The position numbers and the translations under genes are program-made. Below the pieces are notes generated by a model that was not told where the DNA came from, did no database searches, and worked only from the letters and a program-made list of their open reading frames with translations. Below, piece after piece: positions 9,459 through 17,709 of a stretch of DNA of 64,000 nucleotides (its first letter is position 1; the number at the start of each line of letters is the position of its first letter). The DNA comes from Marinobacter santoriniensis NKSG1. GTDB taxonomy: Bacteria; Pseudomonadota; Gammaproteobacteria; Pseudomonadales; Oleiphilaceae. The stretch is taken from assembly GCF_000347775.1 (NCBI RefSeq), contig NZ_APAT01000023.1, positions 43,752 to 107,751 on the forward strand. Reading direction: 5' to 3'.

Positions 9459-9678
9459 TGTTCCGGTCATTGAAGCTGAACTTCACCGAGTTGATGTTGA
9501 CCGCCTCCCGATCATCACGGGTATTGGCGATTTCCTTCTTCACGAAGGTCGTGAAGTCCGTCGAAGCGGCAACGCCGGATCCGGAACCGGATCGGGAATC
9601 GGAGCTGGAGCCTCCGAAGCAGCCGCTAAGCAGGATTGCGGTGGAGACCGCAATTCCCAGGTTGATAAGCGCTTTCAT
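9424..9678 (-). CDS. Small lipoprotein (84 residues)
   Basis: The N-terminus MKALINLGIAVSTAILLSGC ends in a clear lipobox (LLSGC), so the mature protein begins with a lipidated Cys, followed by a Gly/Ser-rich linker and a short polar domain ending in a Phe-Ser-Gln tail. A GAGGAGG stands five bases ahead of the ATG. It lies ten bases after the DUF4331 gene and overlaps the TPR gene start by 35 bases, so it is the second gene of a four-gene operon. Function unknown; membrane anchoring of a complex with its neighbours is a guess. Confidence 0.85.
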   Translation of the reverse strand: MKALINLGIAVSTAILLSGCFGGSSSDSRSGSGSGVAASTDFTTFVKKEIANTRDDREAVNINSVKFSFNDRNNAQAYSDLFSQ

Positions 9679-9688
9679 GTCGGCCTCC

Positions 9689-11170
9689 TCACAGTCCGTT
9701 CGGTGAGCCCGCGACCGGCGTTGCCAGGTACGGGAAGGTGGTTCTCAGCGTGTTCGGGTCCAGCTGGACACCATCCGTGAAGGGGACATCCTTGTTGGGA
9801 GCATCGGTGGTCAGTGCGCCCATGGCGACACGGAGTTCAGCGTCGACCACGTCATCCACCGGGCGGCGGCCGTTGGGGAAGCCGGCGGTGTCACCACCGA
9901 GTACACCCAGGTCGTTCTGGGAGCCGGCGGCCGTGACCGCAATCGCGGTATTCAGCCGGAGCATCTCGGAAGCGGTTACGCCTTCAGGCTTGTTCAGGCC
10001 ATCGATACCCGTCAGGAAGGCGCTGACCAGGTCTGTTCTCGGGAAGTTGTTCGGTGCCTCGGCGCCGGCACTGCTGAACAGGATTTCCAGCAATTCAGGC
10101 AGGGTCGGATTGGTGACGTAGGTCAGGAACTGGCCGTCGTTCATGGGTTCGCTGGCATTGAATCGATCCTTGTCCTTCAGGCCGATCACGACTTCGTTGA
10201 CCAGCGGCATGCCGAGCCGGGATACCTGGGCCCAGGCACCACCCTCGACGGTGGCTCCCTTGCCGTTAGCAGACGGTGCACGGTTGATCACCCGCGCCTG
10301 CCGAACGCTGGCCGTGGTCCAGGCGCCGATCACAGGATCGCCACCGGCGGTCATGGCCGAACCGGTCAGGCAGGAGGTCGGGACTTCCAGTGCGAAGGAG
10401 GTGACGTTCTTGTCTACCAGGTCTCCCGGGCCTTCTGCGTCCCGAGCACCGAGCGGATTGGTGTTCACCAGATCGAAAATTTCGCCGAGATTGACTGCAA
10501 ATGCCTCTTTACGCTGGCCGACGAAGACCCGGCCGTTGGCGCTGCAACCCGGCAGGTTAACGGTGTAGATATGCTGGTCGGCGTAGTTTCCGTAAGCCGC
10601 CGGATCCATGTTGCCGCCGAAGGATTTCTCGCCGATGTTGTCCAGCGGCTTGAAGAAATATTCGGTGCCGGAATCCACGTTCGTGGCGGTCTGAACGGTG
10701 CCCTTACGGCGATCGCCACTGACGACCTTGACGGTATACCGCTGGCGAACCTGTACGTTTGCGTTGTCGGTGGCATCGCCGATGTTCTTCAGCGGTACCG
10801 ACACCATCTCACTGCCCACCGGGATCTGCTTGTCGGTCAACTGATCCTCGAAACGGAACTGGAACGTCAGGTCTTCTTTGGCGTCACCGTTGTTGTCGAT
10901 GTGGATTTCGTAGAGCGCGTCGTCGTCCATGTCGAAGTAATTGGGACCGCCATAGGCATCCTGCAGGGGCAGGTAGTTGGCGATCAGGGTCACGTAATTG
11001 CTTCGTCCGGACTCGTAGCTTCGGAACATGTAAAAGTCGGTCGCATCGACTTTGGGCATCTCGGTAATGAACGGGGCCTCGCGATGGCTGGAGGCCTGCG
11101 CTATGCCGGTTGAGAGCAGGGTGGCTGCACTCAGCGCCGCAAGGGCGGATGTTTTTATGACGGTGTTCAT
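9689..11170 (-). CDS. DUF4331 secreted protein
   Basis: 493 residues with a signal peptide (MNTVIKTSALAALSAATLLS, cleavage near AQA) followed at once by SSHREAPFI, the typical DUF4331 start. Other family-like segments are KVDATDFYMFRSYE, an acidic FDMDDDALYEIHIDNNGD stretch that could bind calcium, and GRRPVDDVVDAELRV near the C-terminus. The family's function is not established. The ATG at 11170 has GAGGAGAG just upstream and fits the signal peptide. It is the first gene of the minus-strand operon and starts 158 bases from the divergent sigma factor gene, with the same promoter motif. Confidence 0.9.
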   Translation of the reverse strand: MNTVIKTSALAALSAATLLSTGIAQASSHREAPFITEMPKVDATDFYMFRSYESGRSNYVTLIANYLPLQDAYGGPNYFDMDDDALYEIHIDNNGDAKEDLTFQFRFEDQLTDKQIPVGSEMVSVPLKNIGDATDNANVQVRQRYTVKVVSGDRRKGTVQTATNVDSGTEYFFKPLDNIGEKSFGGNMDPAAYGNYADQHIYTVNLPGCSANGRVFVGQRKEAFAVNLGEIFDLVNTNPLGARDAEGPGDLVDKNVTSFALEVPTSCLTGSAMTAGGDPVIGAWTTASVRQARVINRAPSANGKGATVEGGAWAQVSRLGMPLVNEVVIGLKDKDRFNASEPMNDGQFLTYVTNPTLPELLEILFSSAGAEAPNNFPRTDLVSAFLTGIDGLNKPEGVTASEMLRLNTAIAVTAAGSQNDLGVLGGDTAGFPNGRRPVDDVVDAELRVAMGALTTDAPNKDVPFTDGVQLDPNTLRTTFPYLATPVAGSPNGL

Positions 11171-11211
11171 TGTTCTCTCCTCACACAGATTTTGTTGTGT
11201 TGCACAAGGAG

Positions 11212-11238
11212 AAACGGGCGCCGGTCCGGATGAGATGC
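11212..11238 (-). promoter_or_regulatory. Probable ECF-sigma promoter of the DUF4331 operon
   Basis: Reading on the minus strand, TGCATCTC (from 11239) is followed after exactly 15 bases by CGTTT. The same two blocks with the same spacing occur in front of the divergent sigma factor gene. Transcription would begin about 35 bases before the DUF4331 start, a normal leader length. Recognition by the adjacent ECF sigma factor is inferred from the shared motif. Confidence 0.6.
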
Positions 11239-11274
11239 ACCTGCCTGTAAAAATTTGTAATCGGCCCCGGTTGC

Positions 11275-11302
11275 TGCATCTCCAATCTCTGTCCCTTCGT
11301 AT
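11275..11302 (+). promoter_or_regulatory. Probable autoregulated promoter of the ECF sigma gene
   Basis: TGCATCTC followed after 15 bases by CGTAT, matching the motif on the opposite strand at 11239-11212 (TGCATCTC-N15-CGTTT). The -10 block covers an ATG at 11301, which supports using the downstream GTG at 11328 as the translation start. Autoregulation is typical of ECF sigma/anti-sigma operons and is inferred here. Confidence 0.6.
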
Positions 11303-11327
11303 GATTAACAAAAAGGGAGGACCACAA

Positions 11328-11891
11328 GTGGCTTATGCCCAGAACGACACCGACCATGACCGACTGATGAGGCTGCTGATGCAGATCGCCCGGGATGACC
11401 GGGATGCATTCCGGCAACTGTATGAACTGGTGGCGGCCCGAATGTTCGGGATGTGCCTGAAGCTGGCGGGGCAGCGGGATCTTGCCGAAGAGGCGCTGCA
11501 GGATGCCTTTGTTCAGATCTGGCACCGTGCAAGCGAATACCATCGCGATCGGGGCGCACCGCTCAACTGGATGATGACCATTGCCCGCTACCGCACGCTG
11601 GATCTCATGCGCGCCCGGAAGGCTCGCCCCACGGTGGGTGATGAAGGTCTTGAGGAACTCGATGACGGCCGGGGTGGTCCATTGGAGTCATCCCTGCGTG
11701 ATGCTGGCGCCAGTCGGTTGACCGGCTGCCTCGATGAGTTGTCTGATGTCCAGAGAGACAGCATCCTGTTGTCCTATTACCGGGGATTTACCCATGAGGA
11801 GCTTTCACAGGCCTTGAGCTCGCCGATTGGAACGGTAAAAAGCTGGATTCGCCGTGGACTGATGGCCTTGAAGAGGTGCCTGGAACGATGA
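11328..11891 (+). CDS. ECF-type RNA polymerase sigma factor (RpoE/SigK-like)
   Basis: 187 residues with the two domains of a minimal sigma factor. The sigma-2 domain (about 25-95) has the conserved LAEEALQDAFVQIWH and a basic DLMRARKARP tail; the sigma-4 domain (about 128-182) has the helix-turn-helix YYRGFTHEELSQAL...GTVKSWIRRGL. It directs RNA polymerase to a small set of promoters, probably its own and that of the DUF4331 operon. The GTG start at 11328 is preferred because GGGAGG lies seven bases ahead and the upstream ATG at 11301 falls in the predicted -10 element. It overlaps the anti-sigma gene as ATGA. Confidence 0.92.
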   Translation: MAYAQNDTDHDRLMRLLMQIARDDRDAFRQLYELVAARMFGMCLKLAGQRDLAEEALQDAFVQIWHRASEYHRDRGAPLNWMMTIARYRTLDLMRARKARPTVGDEGLEELDDGRGGPLESSLRDAGASRLTGCLDELSDVQRDSILLSYYRGFTHEELSQALSSPIGTVKSWIRRGLMALKRCLER

Positions 11892-12586
11892 AAAAGACAC
11901 CTGAACGTATCGAGGCACTGGCGGCCGAGTATGTGCTTGGCTCTCTAAGGGGCCCCGCCCGCAGACGCTTCGAACAATGGATGATGGAATCCGGCCGGGT
12001 ACGCCAGGAAGTATGGTTCTGGGAAGAGCGCCTCAGCGAACTGAGCCGGGAGCTACCCGAGGAGGCTCCGCCCCGGTCGGTCTGGCAAGGTATCGAACGG
12101 CAGTTGTGGCCGCAGCAGCCCAAGGCTGAACCGGCCCGGTCCGGGTTTGCCCGTTGGTTCTGGCCCGGTTGGAGCCTGGTGGCCACGGCGGCGGTTCTGG
12201 TGCTGGCGGTGGTGCTGGTTCAGCAACCTCGTCAGCCTGCGACGGGCCAGCTCTCCGGGGCGGTGGTTCAGGCCAATATGGAAGATCCGCTGTGGTTGGT
12301 GTCCGAGTCGGCGTCCGACCGGTTGTTGAAGTTGCGTTCGGTGGCTGCCACCGCCGCTGCCACCGGTAAGGACTACGAGCTCTGGGTCGTGCCCGAGAGT
12401 GGCCAGCCGTTGTCACTGGGTGTGATTCCGGCCGGTGGCGTACACACGGTCCGCCTGAGCGACGAAGCCCGTCAGGCCCTGTCCGAGAGTCGGACGCTGG
12501 CCATCAGTCTGGAGCCTCGTGGCGGTTCGCCGACCGGCGCACCGACCGGACCGATCCTGCACGTGACCAAGCTGTACTCGCTGTGA
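11888..12586 (+). CDS. RskA-like membrane anti-sigma factor
   Basis: 232 residues. The cytoplasmic N-terminus (ERIEALAAEYVLGSLRGPARRRFE) is a typical anti-sigma domain for SigK-like factors, without the zinc-binding HxxxCxxC of ZAS proteins. One membrane helix lies near residues 92-108 (TAAVLVLAVVLV), and the C-terminal periplasmic part contains the RskA core (YELWVVPESGQPLSLGVI). It should hold the preceding sigma factor inactive at the membrane until a signal causes its release or proteolysis. The start overlaps the sigma factor stop as ATGA, giving coupled, roughly stoichiometric synthesis. Confidence 0.9.
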   Translation: MKKTPERIEALAAEYVLGSLRGPARRRFEQWMMESGRVRQEVWFWEERLSELSRELPEEAPPRSVWQGIERQLWPQQPKAEPARSGFARWFWPGWSLVATAAVLVLAVVLVQQPRQPATGQLSGAVVQANMEDPLWLVSESASDRLLKLRSVAATAAATGKDYELWVVPESGQPLSLGVIPAGGVHTVRLSDEARQALSESRTLAISLEPRGGSPTGAPTGPILHVTKLYSL

Positions 12587-12599
12587 CCGGCGCCGCGTC

Positions 12600-14018
12600 T
12601 CACCCTCGGCTGGAAAGCAGGGTGAGACAGAGCTGGGCGTTCTGGATGAAGTGCTCGAACGCCGTTAGTTGCTCGGCGGACGGCGTGTAGCCGGCCGCAG
12701 CGTTGTCGGCATAGAACAGTCCCACCAGCCGGTCGCCGGCCCTGAGGGTGCCGGTGAGCGCGGGAACCTTTCCCAGCCACCGGTCGAAGTCGACGCCCGG
12801 TGCGTTGGCGGGCGGCTGATAGATGACACAGCCGGTCTCCGGCAAAAGGCAGCCCAGCGGGCCGGACCGATCCTTGTTCAGAATCAGGTTGTCCCGCCAG
12901 GCCTCGGTGCCCCGACCGCCGAGTTTTCGGGGGAGCAGCAACTGGCCGGTGCGGTCGCTCATCAGCAGGGCCACCCGTTGCATGCCGACGGCCCGGTGGA
13001 TTCCCTCGATGACGAGCTGACAGATTTCGTTGATGTCCGGTTTTTCCGCAAGGCTGAGGGTCAGGTCCCTGAGAATCTGCAGTTGCAGGTTGGGATCGAT
13101 GTCCGGTGCCTTTTCAGGGCCGGATTCCTCCTGGTTTCCCGGCATCATCGCGGTGACCTGGGGAATGCCGAGCGAGACCGCGACCTTGGCGGCTTCACCG
13201 GCGTTTACCTTGACCCGGTCGCGGAGGGTGGCCGGTGGCTCGCCGGTGTCCTTGCTCAGGCTATCGAGCACCTTGTCGATCTCGGCGCCACGCCATCCCT
13301 GCTCCGCCAGCCTCGCCATCTCCACCGAGTGGCGAACCAGGCTGCTGGCCATGGAGTTGGGCTGTCCCGGCGAGACCACGTCGCGGATGAACGGCCCGAG
13401 AGACCAGGCTTCCACCAGACCACGGGTGATTTCCGGAAAGGTGGTGTGCAGGGCGGCTTTCTGAGCTTCAACCGGCGGTTCCTCCAGCCGCAGCCGCTCC
13501 TCCAGTTCGCTCGCCTGCGGCGTTTCGCAGGACCAGAAGGCCAGCTCGCCTATGTTCATCAGCAAGGCACCGATAAACACCTCTTCCAGTGCGTTTTCGT
13601 TGCGTTTGGGCATCAGGTAGCGGGCCTGGACGGCGGCATGGATAGCTCGCGCCAGGCACCGGAGCAGATGGGGCCGGTCATTGCGTTTGAGCAGGCTGTC
13701 GACGAGCAGCGAGGAGATGGCCATGGATTTGACGGCATCGAAGCCGATCAGTGTGATGGCCCGGCTGACGGTGCTGACCTGGGTGCGGGTCTGGTTGTAG
13801 AACACCGTATTGGAGAGCCGCAGGACCTGGGAGGTGAGCTGGGCGTCGTTGAGGATCACATTGGCCAGCTCGTTGACCGTACTGTTGCTGCTGTCGGTCA
13901 GTTCGTTGATGCGTTTCAGGGTGTTGGCAAGAACCGGCAATTCCACTTTGCTCAGATAGGTGACCCATGCCTTGGTCGATGTCATGCGTTCGGGAAGCGT
14001 CTCGCTCTGATTGGTCAC
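12600..14018 (-). CDS. HDOD-domain signalling protein with C-terminal GAF-like domain
   Basis: About 472 residues. The N-terminal two thirds match the HDOD fold: LPVLANTLKRINELTDSSNSTV, then ILNDAQLTSQVLRLSNT and AITLIGFDAVKSMAIS near residues 60-105. HDOD is an HD-like domain without phosphohydrolase residues, used in signalling. The C-terminal 150 residues (QILRDLTLSLAEKPDINEICQLVIEGI, LFYADN) look like a GAF sensor domain. The start is taken as the GTG at 14018, with a weak GAGAA ahead; an ATG at 13985 is the alternative. It converges on the anti-sigma gene, 13 bases away. Ligand and partners are unknown. Confidence 0.82.
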   Translation of the reverse strand: MTNQSETLPERMTSTKAWVTYLSKVELPVLANTLKRINELTDSSNSTVNELANVILNDAQLTSQVLRLSNTVFYNQTRTQVSTVSRAITLIGFDAVKSMAISSLLVDSLLKRNDRPHLLRCLARAIHAAVQARYLMPKRNENALEEVFIGALLMNIGELAFWSCETPQASELEERLRLEEPPVEAQKAALHTTFPEITRGLVEAWSLGPFIRDVVSPGQPNSMASSLVRHSVEMARLAEQGWRGAEIDKVLDSLSKDTGEPPATLRDRVKVNAGEAAKVAVSLGIPQVTAMMPGNQEESGPEKAPDIDPNLQLQILRDLTLSLAEKPDINEICQLVIEGIHRAVGMQRVALLMSDRTGQLLLPRKLGGRGTEAWRDNLILNKDRSGPLGCLLPETGCVIYQPPANAPGVDFDRWLGKVPALTGTLRAGDRLVGLFYADNAAAGYTPSAEQLTAFEHFIQNAQLCLTLLSSRG

Positions 14019-14243
14019 GTTATTATTCTCGGGCCGGTTGTGGGTGAGTTGGAAAAAAAGATGCCTCTTGAATGAACAGTTTAGAGCAGGGCTGGCACTC
14101 CTGTCAGGTAACCGTTGGTGGCAGCTTTGTAAGGGCAACTACCCATACGGTTTGATGATGATTGGCATTCGTTCTCATTCGGGTTTGCGCTGATAATGCG
14201 GTACAATCGCCGGTTTTAACGCTGCACCCACAAGGCGCTGACT

Positions 14244-15251
14244 GTGATTGTATTCGACCAGGTACAGAAGTCTTATCAGGTGGGCGGCCGGGCGATCCCT
14301 GCGCTGCATCCCACCGATATGACCATTGAAACCGGTGAAGTCTTCGGCATTGTTGGTCACTCCGGCGCGGGCAAATCCACGCTGGTTCGGCTGATCAACC
14401 TCTTGGAACCGCCTACCGGCGGCCGCATCCTGATTGATGGCGAAGACGTCGTCCGTTACAACCCGGCCCAGCTGCGGGCATTCCGCCGCAAAGTGGGCAT
14501 GATTTTCCAGCACTTCAACCTGCTGTCGTCCAAAACGGTGGCGGACAATATTGCCTTTCCGATGAAGCTCGCCGGTATCTATTCGAAGACCGAGATCCGG
14601 GATCGGGTGGACGAGCTGCTGGCCCGGGTCAGCCTGACCGATCATGCCACCAAGTACCCGTCCCAGCTTTCCGGTGGTCAGAAACAACGGGTCGGCATCG
14701 CCCGTGCACTGGCCTGTCGGCCCACGATTCTGCTGTGTGACGAAGCCACGAGCGCCCTGGATCCCCAGACCACCCAGTCGGTCCTGAAACTGCTGGCGGA
14801 CATCAATCGGGAACTGGGTCTGACCATCGTCCTGATTACCCATGAAATGGACGTGGTCCGCCGGGTCTGCGACCGGGTGGCGGTGATGGACGCCGGCGAG
14901 GTGGTCGAGATGGGGCCGGTCAGTGACGTCTTCCTGCATCCGAAACACCCCACCACCCGGGATTTTGTGTTCGAGAGTGAGAACATCGACGGCCAGGAGT
15001 TACAGGAAGATCTGCAGAAGGCCAACGGCCGGATCCTCCGCCTGACGTTCAAGGGCGAATCGACTTACCAACCACTGCTGGGCAGCGTGGCTCGCCAGTC
15101 CGGCGTGGATTTCAGCATCCTGTCCGGGCGTATCGATCATATCAAGGACACCCCCTACGGCCAGCTGACACTGTCCCTGGTGGGCGGTGACCTGGACCTG
15201 GCCATGCAGGCCTTCGATGCTGCAGACGTGCATGTGGAGGTGGTGCGCTGA
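14244..15251 (+). CDS. metN: Methionine ABC importer ATP-binding protein MetN
   Basis: 335 residues with a complete ABC ATPase: Walker [10 protein letters not shown] near residue 38, signature [15 protein letters not shown] near 140, Walker [14 protein letters not shown], and the switch His in ITHEMD. The C-terminal 95 residues form the NIL/ACT-like domain ([11 protein letters not shown]...) that binds methionine and gives trans-inhibition in MetNI. Gene order metN-metI-metQ confirms the call. It starts with GTG at 14244, eight bases after AAGG. Its stop overlaps the metI ATG by one base (TGATG). I see no SAM riboswitch in the leader. Confidence 0.95.
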   Translation: MIVFDQVQKSYQVGGRAIPALHPTDMTIETGEVFGIVGHSGAGKSTLVRLINLLEPPTGGRILIDGEDVVRYNPAQLRAFRRKVGMIFQHFNLLSSKTVADNIAFPMKLAGIYSKTEIRDRVDELLARVSLTDHATKYPSQLSGGQKQRVGIARALACRPTILLCDEATSALDPQTTQSVLKLLADINRELGLTIVLITHEMDVVRRVCDRVAVMDAGEVVEMGPVSDVFLHPKHPTTRDFVFESENIDGQELQEDLQKANGRILRLTFKGESTYQPLLGSVARQSGVDFSILSGRIDHIKDTPYGQLTLSLVGGDLDLAMQAFDAADVHVEVVR

Positions 15252-15916
15252 TGGAAGGTTTATTGAGCAATGTAGACTGGGCGGAAATCGGATTTGCCAG
15301 CTGGGACACCCTGGTCATGGTCGGGCTGTCGCTTGCGTTCAGCGTGCTGATCGGCCTGCCCATTGGCGTGCTGCTGTTCCTCACCGGCAAGCGCCAGTTG
15401 CTGGAACAGCCGGCGGCCTACGCGGTGTTGTCGTTCGTCGTCAACGTGCTGCGGTCGGTGCCGTTCATTATCCTGCTGATCGTGATGATTCCCTTTACCG
15501 TCATGCTGATCGGCACCTCCCTGGGGGTGGCGGGCGCCATTCCTCCGCTGGTCGCCGGCGGTGCCCCATTCTTCGCCCGGCTGGTGGAGACCTCGCTGCG
15601 GGAAGTGGACCGGGGCATCATCGAAGCCACCCAGGCCATGGGCGCCACGGTACGGCAAATCATCTTCGGCGCGTTGCTGCCGGAAGCCCTGCCGGGCATC
15701 ATCGCCGGCATTACCGTCACGGCGATTACGCTGGTTTCCTACGCGGCCATGTCCGGTGTCATCGGTGGTGGCGGCCTGGGTGACCTGGCCATCCGCTTCG
15801 GTTATCAACGATTCCAGACCGACGTCATGGTGATTACTGTCGCCTTACTGGTCATTTTTGTGCAAGTACTCCAGATGGTCGGTGACCGCCTGGTGCTGTA
15901 TTTCAGTCGTAAATAG
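15251..15916 (+). CDS. metI: Methionine ABC importer permease MetI
   Basis: 221 residues with five or six membrane helices and the binding-protein-dependent permease EAA loop that docks on MetN (EVDRGIIEATQAMGATVRQI, about residues 117-136). The N-terminus ends up next to a WDTLVMVGLSLAFSVLIGLP helix typical of MetI. It forms the inner-membrane channel of the D,L-methionine importer as a dimer with two MetN. Translationally coupled to metN through a one-base stop/start overlap. Confidence 0.95.
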   Translation: MEGLLSNVDWAEIGFASWDTLVMVGLSLAFSVLIGLPIGVLLFLTGKRQLLEQPAAYAVLSFVVNVLRSVPFIILLIVMIPFTVMLIGTSLGVAGAIPPLVAGGAPFFARLVETSLREVDRGIIEATQAMGATVRQIIFGALLPEALPGIIAGITVTAITLVSYAAMSGVIGGGGLGDLAIRFGYQRFQTDVMVITVALLVIFVQVLQMVGDRLVLYFSRK

Positions 15917-16011
15917 CAACCGTTCGATATAGGTCGGCGGATGGGGTGCCCATCCGACGGCCGTACGCCGCGACTGGCCGTTTTCTCATGATCCACTCAA
16001 GGAGTAAATCT

Positions 16012-16800
16012 ATGAACCTCAAAAAGACTCTCGTGGCCCTGGCGGCCGCTGCGGTAACCACCTTCTCGGTGTCCGCTTCCGCGGAAAAACTGTCGGTTGC
16101 CGCGACTCCGGTGCCGCATGCCGAAATTCTCAAGTTCATCAAGCCCAAGCTGGCTAAGGAAGGCGTGGATCTGGATATCAAGGTGTTCACCGACTACATC
16201 CAGCCGAACATTCAGGTGGCGCAGAAGCGGATGGACGCCAACTATTTCCAGCACCAGCCGTACCTGGATGAGTTCAACGAAGGCCGTGGTACCAACCTGG
16301 TGGCTGTGACCGGTGTGCACGTGGAACCCTTTGGTGCCTACTCCAGCAAGATCGACTCCCTTGACGATCTGAAAGATGGCGCCGTGGTGGCGATTCCCAA
16401 CGACCCGACCAACGGCGGTCGTGCGCTTCTGCTGCTGCAGAAGGCCGGCCTCATCAAGCTGAAAGACGCCAGCAAGATCACCGCGACGCCCCGTGACATC
16501 GCGGAAAATCCGAAGAACCTGGATTTCAAGGAGCTCGAACCGGCGACCCTGCCACGCATTCTCGACCAGGTGGATCTGGCGCTGATCAACACCAACTACG
16601 CGCTGGAAGCGGGCCTGAACCCGACCAAAGACGCACTGGTGATTGAGGGCTCCGATTCACCCTACGTGAACATTCTTGTGGCTCGCCCGGACAACAAGGA
16701 CAGTGAGGCGATGCAGAAGCTGGCAGCAGCCCTGCACTCCGATGCCGTGAAGCAGTTCATTCTGGACAAGTATAAGGGTGCAGTGGTTCCGGCGTTCTGA
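16012..16800 (+). CDS. metQ: Methionine-binding periplasmic protein MetQ
   Basis: 262 residues: a signal peptide (MNLKKTLVALAAAAVTTFSV, cleavage near ASA) and a NlpA/MetQ-family binding domain, with VAATPVPHAEILKFI near the mature N-terminus, DANYFQHQPYL and NTNYALEAGL. It delivers methionine to MetNI. Many MetQ proteins are lipoproteins, but here no lipobox Cys is present, so a free periplasmic form is predicted. The ATG at 16012 has AAGGAG eight bases upstream, which rules out the longer in-frame start at 15946. A strong terminator follows the stop. Confidence 0.94.
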   Translation: MNLKKTLVALAAAAVTTFSVSASAEKLSVAATPVPHAEILKFIKPKLAKEGVDLDIKVFTDYIQPNIQVAQKRMDANYFQHQPYLDEFNEGRGTNLVAVTGVHVEPFGAYSSKIDSLDDLKDGAVVAIPNDPTNGGRALLLLQKAGLIKLKDASKITATPRDIAENPKNLDFKELEPATLPRILDQVDLALINTNYALEAGLNPTKDALVIEGSDSPYVNILVARPDNKDSEAMQKLAAALHSDAVKQFILDKYKGAVVPAF

Positions 16801-16824
16801 TCGGGGTCCTTACAGAGCACGCAC

Positions 16825-16862
16825 AAAAAAGCCGGGCAGCGGATAGGCTGCCCGGCTTTTTT
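16825..16862 (+). terminator. Rho-independent terminator of metNIQ
   Basis: A perfect ten-base-pair stem (GCCGGGCAGC at 16831-16840 with GCTGCCCGGC at 16847-16856) and six-base loop are followed by six Ts and preceded by six As. It lies 30 bases after the metQ stop. Confidence 0.93.
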
Positions 16863-16867
16863 AATAG

Positions 16868-16896
16868 GGGGTCAGATGAAAACTTCATCTGACCCC
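16868..16896. repeat. REP-like short inverted repeat
   Basis: A perfect 13-base inverted repeat with arms GGGGTCAGATGAA and TTCATCTGACCCC around a three-base AAC loop. It lies right after the metNIQ terminator and 17 bases before the end of the convergent peroxiredoxin gene. There is no T-run on either strand, so it is not a canonical terminator. I recall GGGGTCAGA... palindromes as dispersed REP-type elements in gammaproteobacteria; a genome-wide count would settle this. Confidence 0.6.
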
Positions 16897-16913
16897 ATTT
16901 TCAGCTTCAGCTT

Positions 16914-17567
16914 TTACTCGCCGCTCCAGTTGGATTTCGGATCCGGCGTCATCCGCAGGTAGGATTTCACGGCCTTGTAGCCTTTCGGGAAGCGCTGCTT
17001 GATCTCTTCCTCGTCCTGGAGGGAAGGCACGATCACTACATCGCCGCCGCGTTCCCAGTTACCCGGGGTCGCCACCTTGTGCTCGTCGGTCAGTTGCAGC
17101 GAGTCGATGACCCGGAGCACTTCGTTGAAGTTACGACCGGTTGAGGCCGGATAGGTAATAATCAGCCGGACCTTCTTGTTCGGGTCAATGATGAACAGGG
17201 AACGGACCGTCAGGCTGTCGTCGGCGTTCGGGTGGATCATGTCGTAAAGATCGGACACGGTGCGATCATGATCCGCGATGATCGGGAAGTTGACCGCACA
17301 CCCCTGGGTTTCATTGATGTCCTTGATCCACTCCTTGTGGGAGTCTACCGGATCCACACTCAGGGCGATCGCCTTGACGTTGCGCTTTTCGAACTCGTCT
17401 TTCAGCTTTGCCGTCAGACCCAGTTCCGTTGTGCAGACCGGCGTGAAGTCAGCCGGATGAGAAAACAGAATACCCCAGCTGTTACCCAGCCACTCATGAA
17501 AGTGAATCTTGCCTTCCGAGGAATCCTGTTCGAAGTCCGGTGCAGTATCGCCTAAACGTAAGCTCAT
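16914..17567 (-). CDS. 1-Cys peroxiredoxin (Prx6/AhpC-TSA family)
   Basis: 217 residues. The peroxidatic Cys is in FTPVCTTELG near residue 45, with the conserved Pro and Thr of the PxxxTxxC active site (HPADFTPVC). Sequences FPIIADHDR and the Prx6-type C-terminal domain (DVVIVPSLQDEEE, KGYKAVKSYLR) identify the Prx6 subgroup. It reduces hydrogen peroxide and alkyl hydroperoxides in the cytoplasm. The ATG at 17567 has AAGGAGAT just upstream; an earlier start at 17618 does not. It is monocistronic. Confidence 0.95.
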   Translation of the reverse strand: MSLRLGDTAPDFEQDSSEGKIHFHEWLGNSWGILFSHPADFTPVCTTELGLTAKLKDEFEKRNVKAIALSVDPVDSHKEWIKDINETQGCAVNFPIIADHDRTVSDLYDMIHPNADDSLTVRSLFIIDPNKKVRLIITYPASTGRNFNEVLRVIDSLQLTDEHKVATPGNWERGGDVVIVPSLQDEEEIKQRFPKGYKAVKSYLRMTPDPKSNWSGE

Positions 17568-17709
17568 GACTGATCTCCTTGATCGTGTGTGTTGCCAGTA
17601 ACTTTCAGGGTTCGGCATAACTCTGCCGGAGATGGAATTAACAGTGTATACGACATTTCATGGTGGCGGATGAGGTGAATACAAGGGTGTATCCACCTCA
17701 TCAAGACAC

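Noticed and set aside
12669..14075. 468-residue open frame on the plus strand
   Set aside because: Antisense to the HDOD-GAF gene; no domain or start signal.
14150..14243. SAM riboswitch in the metN leader
   Set aside because: The leader is too short and lacks the conserved stems; only a weak TACAAT block is present without a spaced -35.
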